Assembly (NCBI GenBank): GCA_910587375.1 | Contig: CAJULR010000002.1 | Location: 1 to 64,000 of the forward strand | Direction: 5' to 3' | DNA length: 64,000 nt | DNA from: Candidatus Gastranaerophilales bacterium | GTDB lineage: Bacteria > Cyanobacteriota > Vampirovibrionia > Gastranaerophilales > Gastranaerophilaceae | In this document: in pieces, positions 27,956-35,847 of the stretch | How the letters are laid out: each line of letters opens with the position of its first letter | Numbering within the stretch: the stretch's first letter is position 1 | Position numbers and translations under genes: made by a program | The notes under the pieces: model-generated | Told to the model about the DNA's origin: nothing | The model's database searches: none | What the model saw: the letters and a program-made list of their open reading frames with translations, nothing else

Positions 27956-28933
27956 ATGAAGATATTAGAGATAAGTTTTTTCCAAAGCAAAAACCTTAAA
28001 AACAGGGATGTAAACAATAAACATAATATACAACAGCCCAAAAAAGCAGAGGGCGATGTTTTTTGCCGCAGCACCTTGGCAAAAAATTCTCCAACGTTTT
28101 GTGGTGCTCCGCTTCCAAAAGAATTTCCATACTCTGCCGCTCAAAAAGAAAGAGAAGTAGCGGCGCTTAGAGCTGCTTTAAACGGAGCACTCAAGGCTTT
28201 GGAATCTAAAAATTTTGAATTTATAGACGAAAACCAATTAAGCCAAATAACAGGCCTTGATATAAACCTGGTAAAATTAAGGCTCACAACAAACAATGAA
28301 CTTCGAAACCTCCACAACAGATTAAAAATTGCCCGTATTATCGATTCAAACAATAAAAAAGAAGAAAAAGCAAAAGACATTCAAGCCTTTTTTGAAAAGC
28401 TTAAAGCTTCAAAACAAAAATTAACCGAAAGAGAACTCTCTTTCTATCTTGGGCTTGAAGAAGGGGAGATTTTTGAATTCACCAAAGATTACAAAGACAT
28501 TGCCTCTTTGTTTAAAAGCGTTCAATATAAACCAAAAAAATATACCCTGCTTGAAAAAAGAGTGCAAAACAGCAAAATAGGCTATGCAATAAAACATTCA
28601 GGCCAAGGAATTACATATAAAGGTATAGGCAAAAAGACAGGCTACAACCTTGACGCAATAAGGGCTGCATTCAACGAAAACAAAGCCCTTTTTGACGCCG
28701 CAATTAAAAAAAGAATTTTCCCGCCCGAAATTTATTCAAAAGAAGAAGTCGAAGCCCAAGATGAAAAGCTTATGGATATAATGATTTATGCCCTGAAACA
28801 AAATACCCGCCCTAATATAAAAACAATTGCTTCAAAGGCAAAAATTCCTCCGGGCATTGTAATTAAAAGAATAGGCTCAAACGATGCAATCAAAGAAGCA
28901 TATGAAAGAATTTTAGGAAAAGATGAAGATTAG
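27956..28933 (+). CDS. Cassette 1 A-protein: four-unit HTH-like repeat protein
   Basis: A 325-residue protein of no family I recognise. After a divergent N-terminus (MKILEISFFQ, then TFCGAP at residues 47-52) it contains about four helix-turn-helix-like units at residues 66-122, 140-188, 205-250 and 265-320. Each has the pattern hydrophobic helix, then NQLSQITGLDINLVKLRL-like helices; the last unit is IKTIASKAKIPPGIVIKRI. There is no signal peptide. It overlaps the B gene by 11 bases and is paralogous along its whole length to the protein at 30495. A DNA-binding role is inference from the repeat pattern. The ribosome-binding site is weak. Confidence 0.75.
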   Translation: MKILEISFFQSKNLKNRDVNNKHNIQQPKKAEGDVFCRSTLAKNSPTFCGAPLPKEFPYSAAQKEREVAALRAALNGALKALESKNFEFIDENQLSQITGLDINLVKLRLTTNNELRNLHNRLKIARIIDSNNKKEEKAKDIQAFFEKLKASKQKLTERELSFYLGLEEGEIFEFTKDYKDIASLFKSVQYKPKKYTLLEKRVQNSKIGYAIKHSGQGITYKGIGKKTGYNLDAIRAAFNENKALFDAAIKKRIFPPEIYSKEEVEAQDEKLMDIMIYALKQNTRPNIKTIASKAKIPPGIVIKRIGSNDAIKEAYERILGKDED

Positions 28934-30377
28934 AATTAACACATATTCTATGCCAAATTTTCCTTCTTTTATCGGCTCGTCGCCCGCACAAAAAAGGGAA
29001 ATGCAAGAGCGCAAAGAAAAAGTTACTGCTGTTTTGAACAGGGCAATTGCAGCGCAAAGAAAAATAACAATTAATGACATCGTAAAAGAAACAGGATATA
29101 GCCAGAATAAAATTTACTATCTCTTTAAGCGCAATGCAGATGTAAATGCTCTTTGGCAAAAGGTGCAAAATGATTTTTTAAGCGAAGAGCAGATAAGAAA
29201 AATGGAGGCGGTTCAATCCGCTCTTCAAGAAGCAAGAGAAAATAAAGAAAGGGCAAGCTTAAAAGACATTTCACAAAAAACAAACGTGTCAGCAGCTTCT
29301 GTCAGCCGTTATGCCAATAAGCCCGCTATGAGCCCTATTTGGTATTGGGTAAAATTAAAAGAACACACGCCATACACAGAAAAAGAAATTCAGGAACAAA
29401 ACCTTGCAATTCAAGAACAGTTAGAACTTGCAGTTGAGCACAAAAAAGCCATTTTATTAACGGAAATTGAAGCACAAACAGGTATAAACACACAAGTCAT
29501 ACAGGATAGAATCGACTCAAGCGAAACCCTTACAGCGCTTCATGATGAAACAATATCATTTACTGATAAAAATTATAAGCTTGAAGTAGCAAAAATTATG
29601 AAAGTGCTGCAGAGCGCACAAGCAAGTGGTTTAAAAGTTAGCATAAAATATATTACAGACAAAACTTCAATTCCAAGAAACACAGTAGAAGCAAGAATAA
29701 AACAAAACAGCCGCCTAAACGGGCTTTTTGAAAAAACGCGCGCCGTAAGACGCCAAAACAAAGAAGAAGCAGAAGCGGACGACAAAAAACTTGAAGCCGC
29801 CCTGGAAAAAGCTGTAGAAAACGGAGAAAAATTAACATACGCTGAAGCTGCTTCAAGAGCAGGTCTTGATTTAAAGTCCGGAACAATTTCAAACAAAATC
29901 GAGCGCTCTGAAGAATTAAGCGCTCTTTGGAAACAAGCAAGAGCCGAAGAATGCCCGCACGATTCAAAAGATGAGATTGAAGCAAAAATAAAACGGGTTG
30001 AGCAAATTTTATTAAACGCATACGAAAATGGTGAAAAGCTAACATCAAAACAGTTGGTGGAAAAAACAGGAATTACCAAAAGCACACTCTTTTCAAGAAT
30101 AGGAAAATCCGAATTACTCTCCACACTTTGGGAACTTACTTGCGCAAAACCAAACGGAGGTTTTAGTGACGACGAAATTGAGTTTCAAAATATAATAATA
30201 GAGCAAATTTTAAGACAAAGAATTCAGGATAAAATGACGCCGACATTTAATCAAATCGGAGATTATCTTGATTTAAAAGGAAGCACAGTTAAGCAGCGAA
30301 TTGAAGGCAACCCGACACTTTTGGCGCTTTATCTTGAAGGAGGCGGAACTGTAAGTAGTATTTCGCTTACAGAATAA
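28923..30377 (+). CDS. Cassette 1 B-protein: seven-unit HTH-like repeat protein
   Basis: A 484-residue protein built of seven tandem units. The unit consensus is roughly L-x2-A-x3-G-x-K-L-T-x2-E-L-x3-T-G-x5-V-x2-RI-x5-L-x2-LW. The Trp-equivalent positions are 78, 140, 207, 269, 336, 403 and 470, a spacing of 62 or 67. Residues that would face DNA in the third helix vary from unit to unit, while the scaffold is kept. The N-terminus carries PSFIGSS (residues 14-20). No catalytic motif, membrane segment or export signal is seen. Function unknown; an extended DNA-binding array is the simplest reading. Confidence 0.75.
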   Translation: MKIRINTYSMPNFPSFIGSSPAQKREMQERKEKVTAVLNRAIAAQRKITINDIVKETGYSQNKIYYLFKRNADVNALWQKVQNDFLSEEQIRKMEAVQSALQEARENKERASLKDISQKTNVSAASVSRYANKPAMSPIWYWVKLKEHTPYTEKEIQEQNLAIQEQLELAVEHKKAILLTEIEAQTGINTQVIQDRIDSSETLTALHDETISFTDKNYKLEVAKIMKVLQSAQASGLKVSIKYITDKTSIPRNTVEARIKQNSRLNGLFEKTRAVRRQNKEEAEADDKKLEAALEKAVENGEKLTYAEAASRAGLDLKSGTISNKIERSEELSALWKQARAEECPHDSKDEIEAKIKRVEQILLNAYENGEKLTSKQLVEKTGITKSTLFSRIGKSELLSTLWELTCAKPNGGFSDDEIEFQNIIIEQILRQRIQDKMTPTFNQIGDYLDLKGSTVKQRIEGNPTLLALYLEGGGTVSSISLTE

Positions 30378-30494
30378 GGCAAAATAGGGGCAATTTTATT
30401 TCTTTACATGTTTTCATATAACCACAAAGCTTTTAGGCAACAGCCTTAAAACAAGCTTTACAGCATACTTTACAACAAGAATAGCGATTGGTTA

Positions 30495-31439
30495 ATGAAA
30501 ATATTTAACATAAATTTTATACAAAATAACTTTGCAAAATCGACTAAACACAATAATAACAGTAGCTTAGCCCCTCTTTCATATGACACTGTAACATTTG
30601 GCTCTGTAACATTTGGCGCAAACAGGCCAAAAAATATACCATATTCAATCTATCAAAAAGATGATGAAATTAAGGCGCTTGAAAGCGTGTTAAATAAAGC
30701 CATACAAAACGGAGAAGTTTTGGACGCCGAAGCTTTAAGCAAAAGGTCGGGGCTTGATATTTATGTTGTGAAACTTCGCCTTTCAACAAGCAGCAAAATA
30801 AAAGAACTTTGTATAAAAATGGAGGCAGCACAAGACGCCAAAGCCGAAAACAAAAAGCAAGCCGACACGCAAAACCTGAAACTCATTTTTGAAGCCGCAA
30901 AAGTTTCCGGGCAAAAATTAACCGAAAGCGAAATCGCATTTTATTTAGGAATAGACAAAGGCGAAACCCCAAAACTGCTTAAAAAAGCAAGTAAATTGCC
31001 ATTTTTTGATGAAAATTCTATTTTAAAAGAAGAGCAAAACACCCTAATTGAAAGAAAAACACAAACCGCAAACATAAACCAAGTCTTTAAACAACGCTTA
31101 GCAAAAAAGGACACTCTTACAACCGTTGCAAAGAAAACCAAACTGCCGCCCGAAACTTTAAGGGCAAGGCTTAATGAAAATAGCGAAATGTTCCAATTTG
31201 CAATGGAAAACAAACTCTATCCTCCTGAAATTTTTCAAGAAAAAGAAATAGAGATACAAGAAGCAGTGCTTATGCGCATTTTATCGCGAATGCTGAGAAA
31301 TAATATATCTTTTGATATTAATTATATTGCAGCCAGAGCGGAACTGCCGCCGGGCATTGTTCAAATACGCTTAAACACAAACGAAGCACTTAACGGTCTT
31401 TGCAATAGAATTTTGGGGGCAAATGAAGATGGAAATTAG
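30495..31439 (+). CDS. Cassette 2 A-protein: four-unit HTH-like repeat protein
   Basis: A 314-residue paralogue of the protein at 27956. Both begin MKI-x2-I-x-F-x-Q, have a short Phe-Gly motif (here twice, VTFG at residues 33-36 and 38-41), share PYS before the first unit, and end with PPGIV-x-IR/KR. Units are about 55-60 residues. It overlaps the next gene by 17 bases. The 117 bases upstream of it have no gene, and no clear promoter or ribosome-binding site is seen, so it may be transcribed from cassette 1. Confidence 0.75.
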   Translation: MKIFNINFIQNNFAKSTKHNNNSSLAPLSYDTVTFGSVTFGANRPKNIPYSIYQKDDEIKALESVLNKAIQNGEVLDAEALSKRSGLDIYVVKLRLSTSSKIKELCIKMEAAQDAKAENKKQADTQNLKLIFEAAKVSGQKLTESEIAFYLGIDKGETPKLLKKASKLPFFDENSILKEEQNTLIERKTQTANINQVFKQRLAKKDTLTTVAKKTKLPPETLRARLNENSEMFQFAMENKLYPPEIFQEKEIEIQEAVLMRILSRMLRNNISFDINYIAARAELPPGIVQIRLNTNEALNGLCNRILGANEDGN

Positions 31440-32877
31440 CCAAATGCCCTCTTATTCAACAATTTCCTTTGGAAAAGCTTCTGCAGAAAAACAAGAAGAA
31501 ATGAACAAGCGCACACAAAAAATTAAAAGAACCCTTCAAGGCGCTGCAAAAGAAGAAAGAAAGCTATCCATGGCGCAAACCATGCAGCAAACCGGCTTGA
31601 ATGAATCTGCAATAAGGTATGTAATTAGAAAATACAGCGACATAGGGGCGCTTTGGAAATCTGTTCAATCAACAAGCACAACTAAAGGCACCCAAACAGA
31701 AACCGAACAAAAGAAACAAAAACTTGAATCTGTACTTTCTTCCGCAAAAGACAGCAAAGAAACCCTTACTATGGAAGAATTATCAGAAAGAAGCGGGGTA
31801 ACAGTAGACTCCGCAAGATATCAAATTGCAAGTGACGATGATCTTGATACTCTTTGGTTTTGGACAAGAGAAAACACTTTTTCGCACTACACAAAAGAAG
31901 AAATAGAAAAACAAATCGCCTCAATTAAAAGAGCGCTTGAATCTGCAATCGATAAGAAAAAAGTAGTCACAAACGCAGAAATTGGCCAAATTGTACATCT
32001 GGATAAACACATTGTATCTGCAAGAATAGTTTCAGATTCAACCCTTTCTTCGCTTAGAAAGAAAATAGATGATATTGCAGAAAAAAATCGCAGACTTGAA
32101 ATCGCTTCAATTAAAAAGGTATTAAAAGAAGCAGAAGAAAAAGGCTTAAAAATAACCCAACAATATATCTCCCAAACAACTACAATCCCTGTCAGCACCG
32201 TTGATAAAAGAATAGATGAAAACGCAGGCCTAAAAAGGCTTTTTGAAAAAGTGAGGGCGCAAGAGCACACTTCGCACAAAAAAGAAGAAATAGCAGAGCA
32301 AAACGCTCAGGTTGGAGCAATTTTAGCCGAAGCAATTCAAAACGGACAGAAAATGACAATGGATGAACTTGCAGCAAGGCTTGACGGCAAAGTAAAAAGC
32401 AACACCCTTTCTTCAAGAATTAATGAAAATAAAACATTAAAAACTCTTTGGGACCAAGTTAAAACAGTAACAAAACAGCTTCCAACACAAGATGAAATTA
32501 AAACGCAGACAGAAAAAATTGAAAAGGTTTTAACCGAATTAAAGGCTCAAAATAAAAAGACAACACTGAATAAACTTGCAAAAGCTGTCAATTTGACTTC
32601 AAGAGTGACGCACTCAAGAATACAAGGTTCAAAAACCCTCTCCGCCCTTTGGCAAGTCACCTGCTCAAAGCCGGGGTCAAACTATAGCAAAGAGGAAACC
32701 GAAGTCCACTGTGTTATGATAGAGCGAATTTTACAACAAAGAATTCAGGATAAAATGAAACCAACCCCCTATCAGATGGCACAATATCTTGATTTATCAG
32801 AAAAATATATAAACCAGTGCATAGAAAAGAATGAAAATCTTTCTGCTCTTTGGAAGCAAGCACAGGAAAATACATAG
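31423..32877 (+). CDS. Cassette 2 B-protein: seven-unit HTH-like repeat protein
   Basis: A 484-residue paralogue of the protein at 28923, identical in length and unit number. Trp-equivalents fall at 78, 145, 212, 273, 342, 409 and 476. The final unit is the most conserved between the copies (RIQDKMKPTPYQMAQYLDL against RIQDKMTPTFNQIGDYLDL), and 23 bases there are identical in the two genes. ISFGKAS at residues 14-20 corresponds to PSFIGSS of the first B-protein. It is followed 50 bases later by the helicase gene. Confidence 0.75.
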   Translation: MKMEISQMPSYSTISFGKASAEKQEEMNKRTQKIKRTLQGAAKEERKLSMAQTMQQTGLNESAIRYVIRKYSDIGALWKSVQSTSTTKGTQTETEQKKQKLESVLSSAKDSKETLTMEELSERSGVTVDSARYQIASDDDLDTLWFWTRENTFSHYTKEEIEKQIASIKRALESAIDKKKVVTNAEIGQIVHLDKHIVSARIVSDSTLSSLRKKIDDIAEKNRRLEIASIKKVLKEAEEKGLKITQQYISQTTTIPVSTVDKRIDENAGLKRLFEKVRAQEHTSHKKEEIAEQNAQVGAILAEAIQNGQKMTMDELAARLDGKVKSNTLSSRINENKTLKTLWDQVKTVTKQLPTQDEIKTQTEKIEKVLTELKAQNKKTTLNKLAKAVNLTSRVTHSRIQGSKTLSALWQVTCSKPGSNYSKEETEVHCVMIERILQQRIQDKMKPTPYQMAQYLDLSEKYINQCIEKNENLSALWKQAQENT

Positions 32878-32913
32878 AATTTAGCTAAAAATTAGCGCCA
32901 ATCCAATTTCTAT

Positions 32914-32921
32914 GCTAAAAT
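32914..32921 (+). promoter_or_regulatory. Extended -10 immediately before the helicase gene
   Basis: TGCTAAAAT forms an extended -10 whose expected start point falls on or next to the A of ATG 32928. A short GCTAA/TTAGC dyad lies at 32884-32896. No -35 of note. Confidence 0.4.
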
Positions 32922-32927
32922 CTTTGT

Positions 32928-35240
32928 ATGTACGGATTTGATTTTAAGCTGGACGATTTCCAAGAAGAAGCAATTAGAAATATTTCAGAGGGCAAAAGCG
33001 TTGTCGTTTGCGCGCCGACAGGCGCCGGCAAAACCTGTATTGCAGAAAGCGCAATACATTTGGCACTTGAAAATAACCAAAGAATTTTTTACACAACTCC
33101 CCTAAAAGCCCTTTCAAACCAAAAATTTCACGATTTTTCAAATAAATACGGGCACGATAACGTCGGCCTTTTAACAGGGGACACAACAATAAACCGCGAC
33201 GCGCAGATTGTCGTTATGACAACCGAAGTTTTTAGAAATATGCTTTACGGCACAACCTTCGGCGCCCTTTCGGACAACCTGAAAGATGTTAAATACGTGG
33301 TTTTAGACGAAGTTCACTATATGAACGATGAGAGCCGCGGCACGGTTTGGGAAGAAAGTATTATCTATTGCCCCACAAACATTCAAATAATCGCCCTTTC
33401 TGCCACCGTACAAAATTCCCGCCAGCTTACAGACTGGATTAACACCGTTCATTCAAAAACAGAACATATTTATACGGATTTTCGCCCTGTCCCTTTAAGG
33501 TTTTTCTATTACGACAGCTCAAAACCCAATACTGTCCTGCCTTTAATGACCCCAGAGGGCGCTTTAAACAGCAAAATCAAACCTGAGAGCAAATATAAAT
33601 ATTTTAATTCCAAAAAAACAGTTAAAAACCCTTGCACAGACATCATTGTGGCTTTGCAGGAAAAAAATATGCTCCCTGCAATTTATTTCACATTTTCAAG
33701 AAAAAAATGTGACGAAAACGCCATTAAATGCACCTCTTTAGACCTCCTGTCAAAAGAAGAAGCAATAAAAGCCGCACAAATGGTGGATGATTATATCGCA
33801 GAAAACCCATACCTTTACAATAACCCGCATATTGAGCTTGTAAAAAGAGGTATAGCCTCTCACCATGCCGGTTTGCTTCCGGGATGGAAAAATTTGGTTG
33901 AAAGAATGTTCCAGGCAGGCCTCATTAAGGTTGTTTTTGCAACTGAAACCCTTGCTGCAGGGATAAACATGCCCGCAAGAACCACCATTATAAGCTCCAT
34001 TTCAAAAAGAACCGACGACGGCCACAGAATTTTAACTGCAAATGAATTTTTACAGATGTCAGGCCGCGCAGGAAGGCGCGGAATGGATGAAATTGGCTAT
34101 GTTGTGGTTGTAGGAACACCGTTTCAAAGCCCCGAGGAAGTGTTCGAGCTTGCAACAAGCGGCTCAAACCCTCTTGAGAGCAAGTTTTCGCCAAGCTATT
34201 CAATGGTCCTGAACCTCCTTCAGAGATTTTCTTTGGATGAAGCCAAAGAATTGATACTAAAGACTTTTGGCTATTTTTCTTCAACAGATAGAATCTCCCC
34301 CCTGAAGGCAGAGCTTGACCGATATGAAGAAAATATGGCAGCAATTAAGGAATTTAAGTGCAAATTCGGCCACAAGGCAGAGGCTATGGATGAATACTTA
34401 AAATATAAAAATCTTTATGTCCAGCACAGAACAACACTTAAAGCCCTTCGCCGCCAGGCAAAAAACCCAAATGCGCCCGAAGTGCTTGAATTTGCAAAGA
34501 AAACAAAAGAACTTTTGCACAAAATGCAAAGCTTTGGCTGTGACAGGTGCAAAGTTTACAGAAAGCACAGAAAAGAACTTGAACTCTTTGAAAGATATCA
34601 AAAAAAGGCAAGAAAGCTTCAAAAAGAAATCGAGTTTCAAAAGGATGTTTATTGGCAAAAATTCCTTGCGCACAAGAGAATTTTAGAACAGATGAAAAAC
34701 TTAAACGACGATTACCCGACAGAAACCGGCAAAATCACTATGGGGCTTAGGATTGAGAATGAGTTATACCTTTCTGAAATCATCCTCTCCGGCCTTTTGA
34801 ATGATTTAGCGCCGTATGAACTTGCTTCTGTCGTTTGTGCAATTACAACAGAAGAGGTTCGAAACCTTGATGGCACGCCCCTAAAGCCCCCAAGCCAAAA
34901 TGTGAGAAAAATTTTAGGAAAAATAAAAGACATCAGGCGCAAAATCTTCCTTTTAGAGCGCGAAAATAACATCGAAAATATGATGAATGTAAACTCTGAA
35001 TACTGCTCTATGATTGAAGCCTGGGTGTTAAGCGCAAATGAAGATATAACATCAATTGAAGCCTGGGATAAAATCTTTGCGGACACTGAATTTACAGAGG
35101 GTGATGTTGTTCGCGCCTTCAAGCGCACAATTGATGTTTTAAGGCAGTTAACGGTCGTGGATAACATCCCTGATGATATAGCACTGAGCGCAAAAGAGGC
35201 CATAAAAGCTATAAACCGCGAACCTGTAAATGTAGATTAA
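32928..35240 (+). CDS. Ski2-like DExH helicase with DSHCT domain
   Basis: A 770-residue superfamily 2 helicase. Motif I is APTGAGKT near residue 30, motif II DEVH in VVLDEVHYMND, motif III LSATVQN, and motifs V-VI are TETLAAGINMPARTT and QMSGRAGRRGMDE. A helical region with four cysteines (CKFG, then CDRC) leads to a C-terminal DSHCT domain (LILSGLLNDLAPYELASVV-like). This is the layout of Ski2/Mtr4 RNA helicases, also known from cyanobacteria and actinobacteria, where the role is thought to be RNA turnover. No Shine-Dalgarno sequence precedes the ATG. Confidence 0.9.
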   Translation: MYGFDFKLDDFQEEAIRNISEGKSVVVCAPTGAGKTCIAESAIHLALENNQRIFYTTPLKALSNQKFHDFSNKYGHDNVGLLTGDTTINRDAQIVVMTTEVFRNMLYGTTFGALSDNLKDVKYVVLDEVHYMNDESRGTVWEESIIYCPTNIQIIALSATVQNSRQLTDWINTVHSKTEHIYTDFRPVPLRFFYYDSSKPNTVLPLMTPEGALNSKIKPESKYKYFNSKKTVKNPCTDIIVALQEKNMLPAIYFTFSRKKCDENAIKCTSLDLLSKEEAIKAAQMVDDYIAENPYLYNNPHIELVKRGIASHHAGLLPGWKNLVERMFQAGLIKVVFATETLAAGINMPARTTIISSISKRTDDGHRILTANEFLQMSGRAGRRGMDEIGYVVVVGTPFQSPEEVFELATSGSNPLESKFSPSYSMVLNLLQRFSLDEAKELILKTFGYFSSTDRISPLKAELDRYEENMAAIKEFKCKFGHKAEAMDEYLKYKNLYVQHRTTLKALRRQAKNPNAPEVLEFAKKTKELLHKMQSFGCDRCKVYRKHRKELELFERYQKKARKLQKEIEFQKDVYWQKFLAHKRILEQMKNLNDDYPTETGKITMGLRIENELYLSEIILSGLLNDLAPYELASVVCAITTEEVRNLDGTPLKPPSQNVRKILGKIKDIRRKIFLLERENNIENMMNVNSEYCSMIEAWVLSANEDITSIEAWDKIFADTEFTEGDVVRAFKRTIDVLRQLTVVDNIPDDIALSAKEAIKAINREPVNVD

Positions 35241-35257
35241 TCCAAAAAATGCATTGT

Positions 35258-35479
35258 TTACGGTTTTAAAAATTCATGCGGGTCAATGCCCAAAACATCC
35301 GCCAAGTCACAAAGTGCGTTTATACTTGGAAAATTTTTCCCCTGTTCAATATGCGGCAGATAATCTTCGCCAAGGCCTGCGCGAAGAGCAAGCCCCACTT
35401 GAGTGAAACCCGCAGCAGTCCTGTGCTTTTTCATATTTTTACTTAATCTTTTTAATATTTTACTAGCCGTATTTGACAT
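35258..35479 (-). CDS. XRE-family transcriptional regulator
   Basis: A 73-residue single-domain Cro/CI-type repressor: LSKNMKKHRTAAGFTQVGLALRAGL then HIEQGKNFPSINALCDLADVLGI. It is convergent with the helicase gene (18-base gap) and downstream of a ribbon-helix-helix gene on the same strand. Its own first codons and upstream region carry three copies of a 15-base operator-like unit, which suggests autoregulation. Confidence 0.8.
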   Translation of the reverse strand: MSNTASKILKRLSKNMKKHRTAAGFTQVGLALRAGLGEDYLPHIEQGKNFPSINALCDLADVLGIDPHEFLKP

Positions 35480-35534
35480 AGTTTTATTCTAGTGGTAATA
35501 TAGGTATACAACTAGTAAATATACGGCTAGTAAA
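35459..35534. promoter_or_regulatory. Operator array of the XRE regulator
   Basis: Two 15-base units stand head to tail at 35505-35519 (TATACAACTAGTAAA) and 35520-35534 (TATACGGCTAGTAAA). A third, inverted copy (TTTACTAGCCGTAT) lies at 35459-35472 inside codons 3-7 of the regulator. The outer copies form a perfect 15-bp inverted repeat. Confidence 0.65.
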
Positions 35535-35550
35535 ACAAGGTTTCAAAAAT

Positions 35551-35715
35551 TTAGTTCTTAAAATTCTTAAGCGCATAGTCTATACACTGCACTATGAGCT
35601 CGTTTCGACTGATGTCTGTTTGCGTTGAAACTTCATCAATCACTTTTAGTAAACTAACATCAAGGCGTATACTTATTACGGTTTTTTCTTGTTTAATTGG
35701 TTTAAAATCGTTCAT
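35551..35715 (-). CDS. Ribbon-helix-helix (CopG-like) regulator
   Basis: A 54-residue protein with the RHH pattern: beta strand TVISIRLDVSLL, helix KVIDEVSTQTDIS, then RNELIVQCIDYALKNF. The frame extends upstream to 35793, but AGGGGGTG five bases before ATG 35715 fixes the start. It is upstream of the XRE gene on the same strand; neither an obvious toxin nor a plasmid partner is present. Confidence 0.7.
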   Translation of the reverse strand: MNDFKPIKQEKTVISIRLDVSLLKVIDEVSTQTDISRNELIVQCIDYALKNFKN

Positions 35716-35754
35716 CTTAACACCCCCTGTTTTATTGTATTTAATCCCGGGTGT

Positions 35755-35782
35755 ATAATATATATTTAAAAATAAAATACAA
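35755..35782 (-). promoter_or_regulatory. Promoter of the RHH gene
   Basis: On the minus strand TTGTAT (35782-35777), 16 bases, then TATTAT (35760-35755), giving a leader of about 35 bases that contains the strong ribosome-binding site. Confidence 0.5.
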
Positions 35783-35847
35783 ATAGTATTCACTTTTCAA
35801 TTACACTATGATATGATTCTTTTGAACATGCAATAGTGAGGTAGATT

